From contig ML976984.1 in the NCBI GenBank assembly GCA_010015675.1, positions 1,256,568 to 1,320,567 on the forward strand: a DNA stretch of 64,000 nucleotides, read 5' to 3'. Position numbers and translations under genes: made by a program. Below the pieces are notes generated by a model, which ran no database searches, was not told the DNA's origin, and worked only from the letters and a program-made list of their open reading frames with translations. Positions 52,752 to 64,000 of this stretch are shown piece after piece. This DNA comes from Byssothecium circinans. Its lineage: Eukaryota; Ascomycota; Dothideomycetes; Pleosporales; Massarinaceae. Each line of letters begins with the position of its first letter. Position 1 is the first letter of the stretch.

Positions 52752-54437
52752 TGTGATGGATTGTAGTTTCGTGATGTAGAGATGAAAGTTGAAATGCGAA
52801 ATGCGTGTTGGGCGTCAGGCGTGAGGCGCAGCGCGAAGGAATACGAGCCTTGGCTGACCTCTGCAAGCAGCCCTCATGCGAATCAAATACTTTTTCGGGT
52901 TTCCGTTCAATCATACACTCTACTCTTCTTCCTACGTTCGACTACGAAGTTTCGCGCCCCTTGTTGGACTGGCGGCTGCAAGTGAAGGACACTATGGCCT
53001 GTTTCCCTAGGACCATGGTGTTAGAGTTTGGAATCACGTCTGCAAGAGAGACGTGTTCAAGCTTACATTAAACAAGACTATCAAGTAGTTCAGAATAAAT
53101 GGTAGGGAGGGGGAGTTCGTCTGGTTTCAGTGGCTGATAGGGGTCGCTTGAGATAGTACTTGGTTGTGCCTCGGGCAGAGTTACTGGGTCCATGATAACC
53201 ATAATAGCGACCCGCCTTAAAAACGAGGTAGATGTCGCCAAAATGTGGATAGGCGGGGTTGTTAGACGCAGGACGATTTAGGGGGCTAGTGTTCAACAGG
53301 ACTAGAGTGAAATGCTAGCCGACGCCTCGTCGCGGGGTTGATCTCAACCACTTCCTCAACACCATTGAGCGGAATTTCATCAACTGCTTGTAAAATCTCT
53401 TACCAGTATTCCGTGTATAAGAAGAGATAAGATCGCGCATTAACGCTAGAACTCATCCTTAATTTGGTCTTAACATCTCCCTGAGCCGTTACTATCAGAT
53501 GACGTATTTTAAAAGCGTGTTTATTCGTCGAAGAATACTTTTTGTACCCGAAATAAATGGAGGTAGAACGGAAACTTCGTATATAAAAACACCACTTCTT
53601 TTGAATCCTTTGCTATCGTGCGAGTAGCTTATACAATGGGACGGAGCCAGAACCATTTGCAAACAGAACCGGAATGAGCAAGTTGTTTGGAAACGAACTA
53701 GCAAGGTTACTAATCCTGCAGACATAACATTGACGACGAAAATAATACAGAGATCAAGAGCGGATCAGATATAGGTATTGACGCGTTGGTGAAGTGGGTT
53801 GAGGAAGGTGTTGCGCCGGAGACGTTGGAGGCGCACATTTGAAGGGTCGGGGCGGCCGACTGGGGCTCCGTTGGCAGGCACTTTGGGAGCGACGCAGTCT
53901 CATTGTGCCTGTGTTTTGGAGTTCATCGATTTGACTCCCAAGTGGGGCTGATCGAGGAAGAAGTTTTGGCTATCGATACCGAAAACATTCTTCTGAGTAC
54001 TCTCAAGTTGACTCACTCTCCCTGCCGCGCCTCACGGTTTAAGCGACAACTGCCTCACAAGAAAGGTGTCGCAGCCTGCTCCTTCCCAAAAGCTACTGAG
54101 TTACGTCAGTTTTGTGAAGCTCGGAAGTGCCCAAGTTCACACCCGCCGTTGAGAGCTGCGCATGCATAGCTCAAAACACTTTGGATTGAGCAGCCGACTG
54201 TCTTGCGCATTACCTTTAGAGCCCTCATCCGGAGCTTCTGCTCTGATTAACCTGCGCTTTCTTGCAAACGAGCTCCTGCTTTGATGAGGTGCGAGCAGTT
54301 CGTCTGCCGCAGTAACCTTGGTTCAACTAACCTTGGTTCAACCTCTTATCTTATCCTCGCGCACACACATAAGCTCACTTTTCGCCATCTGACTCTCCAT
54401 TACCACCTCCGAAAATTCGTCCTGAAAATCGTCCATC
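52752..54437. other. Intergenic stretch with a tannase-gene fragment
   Basis: Mostly non-coding; contains the duplicated and shortened tannase locus at 53490-53845, listed separately. No other gene. Confidence 0.5.
53490..53845 (+). pseudogene. Collapsed duplicate of the tannase locus (promoter fused to 3' coding end)
   Basis: 53490-53765 aligns with 55320-55590, the tannase upstream region. 53770-53843 aligns with 57169-57236, inside its last exon (KWVEEG, APETLEAH). The ~1.5 kb between is missing. Differences are mostly C/T and G/A. Non-functional. Confidence 0.8.
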
Positions 54438-54832
54438 ATGTCCGTCATCGCCGACTTGTGTCAAATCTTCTTGCTCACCGTTGCATACTCCATCTCGTAC
54501 CTCGAGTCTACAATTCTCAACATCCCGCCGCCCCTCCGCTACTTCGAGGAAAATATCTCCGACGATAGGCGAATGATGGCCGCCGCCGTACTCGTTGTCC
54601 TGCCTCTGCACGTTTACATCACGGTCCCGGCACTTGAGTGGGTACTTGGAAGGGAAGAAAACAACAAGTTGAAAAATACGGACCATCCTGGTGGGCGCTT
54701 GGGGATGGTTGCGACGGGTGTTGGAGTGTTCTGGTCGCAGATGATAATGGTAAGTAGACAATCTGGGAAGAAATTCGGAGAGGGTCTGAACAACTGCTAA
54801 TGGGTGTACAGGTGAGATATCTGAGGAGCTAG
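54438..54832 (+). CDS. Small two-helix membrane protein
   Basis: Two exons: 54438-54749 and 54812-54832, joined by a 62-nt intron with a GTAAGT donor, GCTAAT branch and TACAG acceptor; 110 residues. The first helix is FLLTVAYSISYLESTIL, the second MMAAAVLVVLPLHVYITV, the third region GMVATGVGVFWSQMIM. No family recognised. The good intron signals and regular hydrophobic pattern argue for a real gene. Confidence 0.6.
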
Positions 54833-55678
54833 GGCGTCAGGAAGGCTCAGAGGCAAACTAGACGGAAGCCTGCGATCGATTATCCTGGAACAATGGAAAC
54901 CCGGCATCAGATGCGCAAGGGAGATCATGGTTGGTATTCATCAGTCTGCTTCAAGATACAAAAATAATTAGGGGGAGGGTGAACGATGGACAAGCGAATG
55001 GCTGTTAGGAAAGGGTTTAGACTAGCTTTCGAGGCTAAGTGGTCAGCCAGCGACTTCGACGGGACGCGCTGGATGAAGCATACATTGTTACCATAAGCGA
55101 GGCGCAGATTACTAGAATAGGATGCCTCCATTTTCTAATAAGGACTTGTCGTCTGATAGTTTACTACCTTAAATAATCCGACGGCGTCGGCCGATTCTGA
55201 AGGTTCGTGATGCCGTTTCTGGAGGCTGACTTTGCACTCGAGCGCACGTGCGCTTCGGCTTTCCTACCTAGGCTAGCGTATGCGTAGCTCCAGATGCCGA
55301 CCCAAACTGAGGCCACCACCAGATGACATATTTCTAAAGCAGGTTTATCCTTCGAAGAATAGTGTTTGCACCCGGAAACGAATAAAGGTGGATCAGAAAC
55401 TCCTCATATGTGTTATGAAAAGACCACTTCTTTAATCATTTGCTGTCGCGAGCGAGTAGCTTGTGCAACTTTACGGAGGCAGAACCATCTCCGGCTGCGC
55501 GGGAATGAGCAAGTTCTATGGAAATGTCGAGCAAGGTTGCCAATCCTGCCGACGTAACGTTGACGACTAAAGAATACAGACACTAGACGGATCGGATGCA
55601 GGATGTCTATCCGTATCGTGTGCTATGCTAAGTAGCTTAAGGTATATATGAGTCTTGATCTTGCTCATCTCAAGCACG
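54833..55678 (+). promoter_or_regulatory. Upstream region of the tannase gene
   Basis: About 850 bp before the ATG. The part 55320-55590 is present a second time at 53490-53765. A TATATATG run lies at 55643-55650. No coding sequence seen. Confidence 0.45.
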
Positions 55679-57342
55679 ATGTCGTTCACCTCCAAAATGC
55701 GGACTTTACAATTGCTCGCAGCAGCGCTGCCCACTTGCGTTGCTCTCAATGTTGCTTTACCTTGCAGCCCATATTTTCTTTCCAATCTCTCTATTACCGG
55801 CACTTCCATCATAAATGTTGCTGCCTCTTTTATCAGCAATTTCACCGCTCTGGCCGGAGAAGACGTAGAAGCAAACCATTACCCGGAGGATGTCACTAAC
55901 CTCGACGCATGCCGTGTCAACATTACATACACGCATCCCGGCCAAAATGATACCATAAACGTCTTCCTCTGGCTCCCTACAATCTGGACCGGTCGTCTTT
56001 TGGGTGTCGGCGGAGGAGCTTGGAACGGAGGCAATCCGAAGGCGCTCGCATGGCCTGCATCGAAAGGCTTCGTCTCCGTAACGACCGACGCTGGACATGC
56101 TATCGGATTACCTGAGAATAATTGGGCACTGAGAGCTGAAGGCAATGTAAATTGGGTTCTTTTGCAGGACTTGGCTGGTATTGCCCTCGATGATGCAGCG
56201 TCGCTGGGCAAATCAGTCGCTGAGCTTTATTATGGTAAAGCACCCAAAAAGTCGTATTTCAGTGGCTGCTCAGCCGGAGGCAGGCAGGGATACATGCTGG
56301 CGCAGAGATACCCGCAACAGTACGATGGCATTCTTGCAACTGCGGCTGCGATCAATTGGGATCGGTTGATACCTGGAATCCATCATGTGCAAAAGGTCAT
56401 GGACTGGCTTGGTAAGGTGCTTTCAGTCCTTGTGATGTTATGAATCTGACACTAATAGGATATTACCCACCTCTTTGCGAGCTCGAAGGTTTTACCGCTG
56501 CTGCGGTCGCTGCTTGCGATGAACTCGACGGTGTTAAGGACAACATCGTCACTAACCCCTGGGCTTGCCATTTCCATCCAGAGGCAATAGTTGGGCAGTC
56601 GTATGCATGCGCTTCCGGAAAATCTGGGACATTTACCGCCAGGGGCGCTGTTGTTGTGAAAAGGATTTTTTCGGAGTCCACATTCTCAGACGGCACCCTT
56701 TTGAATGGCCGCCCGCTGGATTATGGCTCTCTACCGACGACTTCTCTTTTTGCTGTTGCAAACACCACATGCACAGCAGGATCGAACGCCGCAGATCATG
56801 TTTGCAAAGGGAACCCCTTCCTTCTGCCTGAGGAGTGGATCAAGCTCTACGTTCTTCAAGATCCTGCGGCAAACTTGACCGCCCTCACTCCCCGCGGATG
56901 GGATACCATAGTCCGCCAATCAGTCAACCGCTACTCCTCCATCATCGGAACTTCAGACCCGGATCTGACAGACTTTAAAGATGCTGGCGGTAAGCTGATC
57001 TCTTGGCACGGACTGAATGATCAAACACTGCCGCCTAACAACACCATTGAGTACTGGGAAAGGGTGAAAGAACGGGATAGCCAGGTCGATGACTACTATC
57101 GCTTTTTCGCCGCACCCGGGGTGGGCCATTGTCAGCCAAGCCTTGGGCTTGGATGGTTCCCAGGAAGTGGTATCGACGCGTTGGTGAAGTGGGTTGAGGA
57201 AGGTCTTGCGCCGGAGACGTTGGAGGCGCACACGATTGGACAGGGGAAGGAGAGGAGCATTGAGCTGTGCAAGTGGCCTGCGCAGGTCGTGTTTAAAGGT
57301 GGGGATGCGGACGCTGCAAATTCGTGGGGTTGCTCAATTTAG
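55679..57342 (+). CDS. Secreted tannase/feruloyl esterase
   Basis: Two exons: 55679-56411 and 56459-57342, with a 47-nt intron; 538 residues. The ATG at 55679 gives a signal peptide (hydrophobic LQLLAAALPTCVALN) with a second Met six codons on. The tannase fold is complete: the nucleophile motif GCSAGGRQGY, the Asp in the DAGGKLISWHGLNDQTLPP block, and the His in GVGHC. Two neighbouring cysteines around Ser and His fit the family's CS-D-HC arrangement. Several N-x-S/T sites are present. These enzymes release gallate or ferulate from plant polymers outside the cell. A broken partial copy lies 2 kb upstream. Confidence 0.92.
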
Positions 57343-57785
57343 GCCAATCTCAAATTGAGCATGGAAATTACACACCAAGCTTGAAGGTGATATTTCGAAG
57401 GGATGCAACCAATTTGGAACCCATCTTAACTTGGCCCAAGCCGAGGACTGGATACATGATTTTTTGAAATCAACTCTCAGGAACTTCATGTGACTCACCC
57501 GTGGGGGGCGAAGTCAGGTGATGCAAATTTGAGCATCTATATCGGCTACGAGGCTAGTCTTAGCGAGTAACGATTGATCCTTTTGAACCGGTCCCAATAA
57601 TGTTGTTTCTCATCTGACCTTACATCGTCTTTGCGACCATGCCCCACTATTAATTGAGTTCCCCTGTATGCGTAGCAAATCAGGCCCGACTTGCTTGTCG
57701 TTCCGAGAAGATAACACTGGAGGGTTTAGGCCGAAGAATCGGTATGGAGCATTTAAAGGATGCACTTACATGTTCATGTTCTCGC
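57343..57785. other. Convergent intergenic region
   Basis: Space between the ends of the tannase gene and the leftward Cys-rich gene. Nothing seen. Confidence 0.5.
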
Positions 57786-58559
57786 CTAGTGGCCGATGAA
57801 TAAATTGTAAGCGACACGCCCTTTCCGATTCATCGTACTAGATGAACGAATGCTTCGTTCGCAATCTGGTGATTTATACTCGCTCGCCCAATGACAAAAG
57901 TTTCTGCCTCTTACGTTGCATTCTAAGCATACTGGATATCTGTAGCAGCCTTTTTCAGGCGCCCGAGCGTCGCAAAAATTGTGGTTCTGATTCTCACAGG
58001 ACTGACACGGTGGATACGCGCCACAATATAAGTCGACATTGTCTTCTGCGCAGGATACCAAACCACGACCACTACATGCTTCGCACAATGGTAGGGAAGA
58101 CTTTGGATCCAAGGGAGTATTCGAAACACTGGTGGCTGGGTTTGACATCCCAGAAACGCCCGGCGACAAACTAGCAACCGAAGTTCGATGTTCCTGCTCT
58201 TGATTTGCGAAACGTACAGAAGCGGCTGATATTGCCTTTGTAAAATCCCATCGGGGCGGGGGCTGCGCTTGAATTTTGATGTCCTTCTTGCGGTCGACCT
58301 GGGAAAAGTCGGAATAGGGCCTTGGTCCACCGAGCGCACCAGAATTCCACGTGCATAACTTGGGTTTTGGAGCTTCGATATATTCATTGAGGTGAGAAGG
58401 TTCTGTATCGTTTTGACTACGGGGATCGTTGTCGTTCGACCGACCGTCACCTTCCCACCGATTGCTGCTGTTCGGATGGTTGTCGTCCTGTGATTGGCAT
58501 GAATCCTCCAGTTTCTTATCCTCAAATAAATCCATATTGTAGAGATGTCGCAAATGCAA
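57786..58559 (-). CDS. Cysteine-rich hypothetical protein
   Basis: Single exon, 257 residues from the ATG at 58559; a start at 58535 (MDLFEDKK) is equally possible. The first ~150 residues are polar and disordered. The C-terminal ~100 residues hold repeated Cys pairs: CEACSGRGLVSC, CQSCENQNHNFC, CYRYPVCLECNVRGRNFC, spaced like three related zinc-binding or disulfide units. No signal peptide, so metal binding in the cell is more likely than secretion. Family not recognised. Divergent from the DUF6594 gene. Confidence 0.6.
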   Translation of the reverse strand: MHLRHLYNMDLFEDKKLEDSCQSQDDNHPNSSNRWEGDGRSNDNDPRSQNDTEPSHLNEYIEAPKPKLCTWNSGALGGPRPYSDFSQVDRKKDIKIQAQPPPRWDFTKAISAASVRFANQEQEHRTSVASLSPGVSGMSNPATSVSNTPLDPKSSLPLCEACSGRGLVSCAEDNVDLYCGAYPPCQSCENQNHNFCDARAPEKGCYRYPVCLECNVRGRNFCHWASEYKSPDCERSIRSSSTMNRKGRVAYNLFIGH

Positions 58560-58816
58560 TTATAGAGTAAGACTCAGTGTGTGGGTAGGATGGATGGAAT
58601 TGAATCGTGCTGCGGGGTAGCTCTGCATTTATGATAAGTAGCCCTTTGCCGACTGGAAAAATTATACGAGCATGGCTGTATTCTATAGGCTTGAGTGCTC
58701 ACCGGTTTCTATGCTCAGCCCCCCCACTCTCGCATCCATCGCCACCCGTAGTCAACCAACGTTGCAACGCGGCAGCACTATTCAGCACTTCGACACTTCA
58801 ACACAAGTTCTCGCCC

Positions 58817-59786
58817 ATGATGCGCAAACAAAACTCTGGTTGCCTTCCTGCACAAATATTTAATCAAGATGAGATCGAAAAACCATGGAAGTATATCGGA
58901 TATCGAGGCTTCTCCGCCTTCCTTTCCTTAGATGAAGATTTTCTTATCTTCGGAAGGTTCGGCACACTGAACACGCGGGTCCTCCTGCACCTCCAGGATC
59001 AAATGAGCATCCTCGAGACCGAGTTGAACGAGATCGATCGAAAACACTCACAGAAGAATGCTGTTGATATCCACAACGAGTCATTTCGCCAGGAACGTGA
59101 TCCTCGACGCACTGAGCTCCTGTTCGCAATACATACATTGTTGAAACAATACAGTGAGAGAATTTTACACGGAAGACATATTTCGCAGGCTAAGACATGC
59201 TAGACAAACTTCTCATCCAGCACTCGGATTTGTGTTCCCGAGGACCGGCCCTAAAGAAAGACGTACAGAGCTTAGAGAACTGGCTCCGTAATACACAGAA
59301 CGCGATTCTAGACGAAGAGCAAGCCTATGTGAAGCACACGCATGACTTGGTACCACTTGTCCCAAAAGTCCGAACGCCGCTTCGCAGGTTATTGGAAAGA
59401 TCGAGCCGCTTCCGAGTTTGGAGGTGGTGGATGAAAGAACCTCCCAACGACCCGAATATCATATACCCATATCCAGAGACTCTCCATTACACGTCCGACA
59501 AGCGCATAGACATATGCATCGGAATCACAATCACGGCACTGGGGATGGTAATGCTCATTCTACCGTTGTGGGTTCTAGCAGTTACCCATGGCACCATGGC
59601 CCGTATTGGTGTTATCACAGGATTTATCGCATCCTTCCTTGCGTTGGTCGCATTCACCACCGTCGCACGACCGTTTGAGAGTTTGGCTGCAACAGCGGCG
59701 TAAGCATTACTATTAAGAGCTCTTGTTACGTTCTAATCCTGTACAGGTATGCAGCGGTACTCGTCTTCGTACAGATAGCTGGATGA
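58817..59786 (+). CDS. DUF6594 membrane protein
   Basis: Three exons: 58817-59153, 59204-59699 and 59747-59786; 290 residues. The family start is KPWKYIGYRGFSAFLSLDEDFLIFGRFGTLNTRVLLHLQDQMSILETEL, a coiled-coil-like helix region that runs across intron 1. The C-terminus has three hydrophobic segments: IDICIGITITALGMVMLILPLWVL, MARIGVITGFIASFLALVAF, and the last one completed by exon 3 (AATAA joined to YAAVLVFVQIAG), as is usual in DUF6594. The frame is open upstream to 58607, but the family homology begins after 58817. Function unknown; common in plant-associated fungi. Confidence 0.85.
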
Positions 59787-61525
59787 CGACTGAGGGTGAG
59801 AGTATTTAGAGAAAAAAAGGGTGTGTCGATTTGGCATATGCTGCGCCACATAGAAAGGGAGCGAGCAGTAAAATTTACTTTTACATATGCGCACAAGTCT
59901 TCACCTCGTACTGTTGTACCGGATCCAAGATATGCAAACGTTGCGCGTTACGGTTCGAGTTAAGAGGACGGAAAGGTCACCAAACGATGCGCGCAGCACA
60001 CGCAACTTTGGATTTGCCAAAATCGCCACTAGTTAAAGTAGTTCAAAAAGGATTTGCTGTGGAAAAGCTACTGCGATGGTTTGTATGGGGTCCATTTGTA
60101 ATACATGGGTTGACTTACGGGGATCAGTCAAATTGATTAACGGACTTCAATATGTGGTAGGATTCTTTGATATGTTACTTTGGGTTTCAAGCTGCGCAAT
60201 ACGGAAGAGGGTTTTGGGATAGGAAGATACGTGCAAAAGGTAAGTCACGTGTGCTGTTTTGTCATGGGCGGTTCGTACATACACAGTACTCACACGCACG
60301 GGTGGTTAAAGAATCACGTGCTTTTGCCACCCGCGCTCTAATTCGTTGCATACCACTAATTAGATTGTTGCGTGGAGCCTTATTGGTTTGCTAGGGATGC
60401 AATATCCACGTGATTCTTTTATCAGCCGTATCCACTACGCTCCGCGAGTAGGCTACCTATCGACTGACCTTATATGGATGGCGCTCTTAACATCTAACGC
60501 CACACCAGCGCAAAGAATATGCATCCGTCTCCAAACGCCCATGACGACATCTTCTCACTTGCTTTTTCGTGTGAGTCCCGAGGTCGTTGCCGAAAGCTGC
60601 CTGCAGTATGTGACTGCGAGGAACGCTCTCCACGAACGGACACACACAGCCGTCTCGATCCTGCAATACATCCGCAAACCTCTTAACGCCTCCTTTGCGG
60701 TTCAACACTCAACATGGCTCGAGCTTCGAGTAGATCGCGCCTAGATCGGATACTAAAGACTCCGGGTATATATGTGATGCAGCCGCTAGCTGCTACCCGA
60801 CACCTAGCCAGTAGCATCCCAGGACTGACTGAAACGACGAGGGCGCATCCCGACGTCACTGTGAAGAGTTTTCACATCAACAAACCGAAATGGCCGCACC
60901 TCTGCGACAATTAATCCCATGCTGCTATTATTGATAGCAGCTTGCAGATCGGAGAGGCAGAGAACAGTGCGTGTTTTATGCTGTGGTTCGAACGATGTAT
61001 GCACTCTGTTGGCCTTCTGTTCTGTTCTGCATCGTACCAACACCAAGACGATAACCAGGACATTTTCGCAGCCCAGATGAGGGCTGAGAGGATAATCCAG
61101 TCTCCTAGCCTTACGACCTAAGCTTGCTATGACATCTCGTACGCAGATCCTTGCGAACTTGGAGGCTGAAAAGTGGTAAGGGAGTGGTCGAGCCGAGGGC
61201 ACTACTGGAGCTTCGCATGTCTCTTAGAGAGAAAACGCAGGGACTGGGGCACATCGGAATGCTTGGAGGTGGTATTGCGGAGAGATTTCCGGGGAGAGCA
61301 GCGCTGCAGACGTGGAGAGACCAATGACTGCGCGCGCCAAGGGGGGCCACACATCTGTAGTCCCATCTGGACTCCAACCATCGCGACTTTGTACGTTGTC
61401 GAATGCTCTTGCCGGCCTTCGTAACCGACTTTTCGTGAGTAGAAATATCTTGCTTTCCCTCATGGATTCAAATCATCAACCAAGCTCCTCATTCAGCATT
61501 ACTTTTACTCCTTCATTCATCAACA
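59787..61525. other. Intergenic stretch
   Basis: About 1.7 kb, AT-rich to 60400. No gene, repeat or RNA recognised. The last ~300 bp must contain the promoter of the sugar permease. Confidence 0.5.
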
Positions 61526-63189
61526 ATGGCTGGTGGCGGAATCCCCACTGATGCTCCTATGGTTGCGGGGGGATACCTGAGTGGCAAGAAGCTCATCTTC
61601 CCGCTCAGTCTAGTCATTTCCCTCTTCTTCCTCTGGGGTTTCTCTTACGGCCTGCTCGATGTTCTGAACAAGCACTTCCAGACTGTACTCGGCGTCACTC
61701 GTCTCGAATCGACCGGTCTCCAAGTCATGTACTTTGGCGGCGGTTACCTCTGCTTCTCTCCCGTCGCCGCTGAAGTTCTCAAACGCAAGGGCTACAAGGT
61801 CACCATCCTGATGGGACTTTCGCTCTACTCGCTCGGGGCCATCTTCTTCTGGCCGGTCGCCCATTTCTCCTCGCCAACAAATCAAAAAGCCGCCTTTGGT
61901 GGTTTCCTGGCCTGCACATTTGTCGTCGCGTGCGGTTTGGCTACCCTCGAGACGTCTGCCAATTCATACGCTGTCGTTATCGGCCACCCGGCCACTGCAT
62001 CCGCACGTCTTCAATTCTGCCAGAGCTGGAATGGCGTTGCATCTTTCATCGGTCCTTTGATTGCGTCCAAGGCATTCTTTAGCGGCGAAAATGCAAACTC
62101 CCTAACGGTAAGCTCTCCCCTTTACGTACACTCTTTGCATATTAATGGATATAGAACGTACAATACGTATACCTCGCCGTCGCCTGCGCCGGGGTGGCGG
62201 TCGGTGTAATGTTCTACTTCGCCAAACTGCCAGAAGTTCAAGAAGCCGCCGTGCGTTCTGCCTCCATCGTCGCCGCTGACTCCGAAGAGCTCGGCATCGT
62301 GGACCAGTACGGCAACATTATCACACAAAAGCCGCTGTTCAAGGAGTACAATATGATGCTCGGTTTCTGCGCCCAATTCTGCTACGTCGGTTCCCAGGTC
62401 ACCATTGCCACCTTCTTCATCAACTATGCCACTGAGGCTTCGGGTTATTCGTCTGCCGAAGGCTCGCGCATGCTGTCGTATGGACTGCTCGTCTTTACCA
62501 TTGGCCGATTCGTGGCTGCTGCCCTCGCTATGCTGCTGGAGAGTAACTTTATTCTCATGGTCTATTGCGCAATCTGCATCGCCCTCACCGCATATGTTTC
62601 GAATGGACATGGAACCTCTGGCGTCGCTTGCCTCATCGTCATCTTCTTCTTCATGGCGCCCATGTACCCCAGTCTGTTCACGCTCGGCACCGCCAACCTC
62701 GGCAGGAACACTCGTCGCGGTGCTGGTATTCTCGTCATGGGCGTGTCTGGAGGAGCCGTCTTCCCCCCGATTCAAGGTGCCATCGCCGACTCCTCCAACA
62801 CACGTATTTCCTACCTCGTTCCGATGGTCGGGTTCATCTTTGTAATGGTCTATGTTGTGTCGCACTGGATCCGCCACGGCTTCCACATCCTCCGCGTCAA
62901 GGGCGAGAACGTGGTAGCGACTGCGCTCGAGGGCGGTGCAGTGGGAGGCGCTGTGCAGACGGTGCACTACGACGAGAAGCGTCTGTCTGTTACCGAGGTG
63001 GAGCAGGTCCGCAGGTCGAGTCTGGCAGGTGCGAGCGTCAATCCCATCACCGGTGGATATCGTCTGGAGGCTGACCACGAGGCGGGTTTGGATCGCCGCT
63101 CGAGTGTCGCGGGGCGAGTGAATTCCATCTTTGGGGGGTATGATATGAAGCAGCAGGAGGAGAGGGTGGAGACCAACAAGGCGGAATGA
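61526..63189 (+). CDS. MFS sugar permease of the FucP (fucose/glucose:H+) type
   Basis: Two exons: 61526-62107 and 62155-63189, with a 47-nt intron; 538 residues. The N-terminal block ISLFFLWGFSYGLLDVLNKHFQTVLG is the typical FucP opening. GLATLETSANSYAVVIGHPATASARLQFCQSWNGVASFIGP is its central signature, and late helices include GVSGGAVFPPIQGAIAD. Twelve membrane segments are split 6+6 by a loop near residues 220-260. The C-terminal ~100 residues are cytosolic with repeated RRSSLAG/RRSSVAG motifs, each followed by a GGY element; these RRSS sites look like kinase A targets, which is inference. The substrate could be L-fucose, glucose or galactose. Confidence 0.9.
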
Positions 63190-64000
63190 GTAAGTGTTTA
63201 TCGAGGATGGATATGTTCTGGTGCCACGTTGAACGATGGCCGCTGTATATATTGTATGAGGGGGTCTTTTTGGATCTACTGGCCACGCACTTGTTTAGAC
63301 CGCGCTGTATTACCATCTGCATTTTTATGATGCGATAGTCTGCAATACCATCTGCTTTTATCCTACTCTTATTCTTCTCCCCTCCGTGCGACGACGCAAT
63401 CTGGCGTCCATTGGTGGTGGTTCACTGACAATCTTTCCCATTTTTTTAACCACGACGTCGTCGGCGGCATTTTGCTCACTACTCCACACCTCTTCCACAC
63501 ATCGTCCGCCAGTCTTCTCCTCCCCAAAAACAATGCATACAAGTAGATGAAGACACTTATACTTTTGGCGCACTCGAGGCATTGGTTTGGACCATCCAAC
63601 CCATCCTTGAATGGTGAGAGGATGTAAACGTACCATTGCAGTTGAGGACGGAAGAAGAACAACATATAAGAGTTGGAAGTGAGAAATGGTCCGTATCGCC
63701 TTTGGTCGTTTGAAGTCGCTGTTAACGAGCCACGCGAGTTTGGCTCATGCGCGATATTAGGAAATTTCGCCCGCTGATAATGTTGAGTATCAAGAGGGTA
63801 TGGGACTCTGACTCGCAATCGGAAGAAGGTTGATAGGATAAAGAGGAGCTTCGGATTGCTAAATAAAAGAATAGACGAACAGTTCTTGTCTGTCCGAAGC
63901 AACTGTATGATACTGTCTCGTACAAAGGAAACCTGTCTGTGTTGCCGTGACTGTGTCGGATGATAACCTTGGAATGAAGCTAATCACATGACTGTGGGCA
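63190..64000. other. Terminal non-coding stretch
   Basis: No assured gene. A leftward open frame near 63902-63369 lacks features and is probably chance. Confidence 0.5.

Noticed and set aside
63369..63902. Leftward 177-codon open frame at the right edge
   Set aside because: Low-complexity, no domain, no splice-linked partner; probably chance.

Overview
The window is nuclear DNA of a filamentous ascomycete. Introns are mostly 45-75 nt with GTRNGT-like donors, CTRAY branch points and close AG acceptors. Gene families such as DUF7053, DUF3669, DUF3112, DUF6594, OPT and Dal5-like MFS carriers are typical of Pezizomycotina. A Dothideomycete is my best guess from family content, but no marker here proves it. 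Gene models were made by hand from open frames and splice signals.

Layout. 1-377 is the end of a TPR (NLR-like) gene. 1.5-28.5 kb is ordinary genome: an OPT oligopeptide transporter, the mitochondrial chaperone Bcs1, an Nrd1-like RRM protein, a nitrilase-family amidohydrolase, a Dal5-like MFS carrier, DUF7053 and DUF3669 proteins, an unknown protein, a DUF3112 membrane protein, an RS-rich nuclear protein, a small membrane protein and a TANGO2 (NRDE) protein. 28.5-39 kb is an accessory island between the TANGO2 gene and a RING-CH ubiquitin ligase gene. 39-64 kb returns to core and semi-accessory genes: the RING-CH ligase, an amidoligase, a sugar carrier next to a P450, a DUF7730-like protein, a tannase/feruloyl esterase, a Cys-rich protein, a DUF6594 protein and a FucP-like sugar permease. 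AT-rich, transition-scarred spacers lie between them.

The island has a readable history. The end of TANGO2 plus the intergenic DNA up to the RING-CH promoter was tandemly duplicated (unit 28450-29139). The second copy was then split twice: by 3.3 kb carrying a spliced gene with a PD-(D/E)XK-like motif (29230-32545), and by a 4.6 kb element with about 236-bp terminal inverted repeats and a TA target duplication (32568-37192).

The standout is inside that element. A tandem array of about 75-bp units (33243-34919) lies directly upstream of a RelA/SpoT-domain ORF that has no start codon of its own. Every unit has a branch point and 3' splice site, then usually exactly three bases, then a 5' splice site. 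The array therefore reads as about 21 successive short introns separated by one-codon micro-exons. The introns are nearly identical, but the three exonic bases change from unit to unit. The array begins at an ATG that directly abuts a GTACGT donor. I interpret this as a transposon-borne gene whose N-terminus is assembled codon by codon from a variable micro-exon array. How the array joins the RelA/SpoT frame needs RNA evidence.
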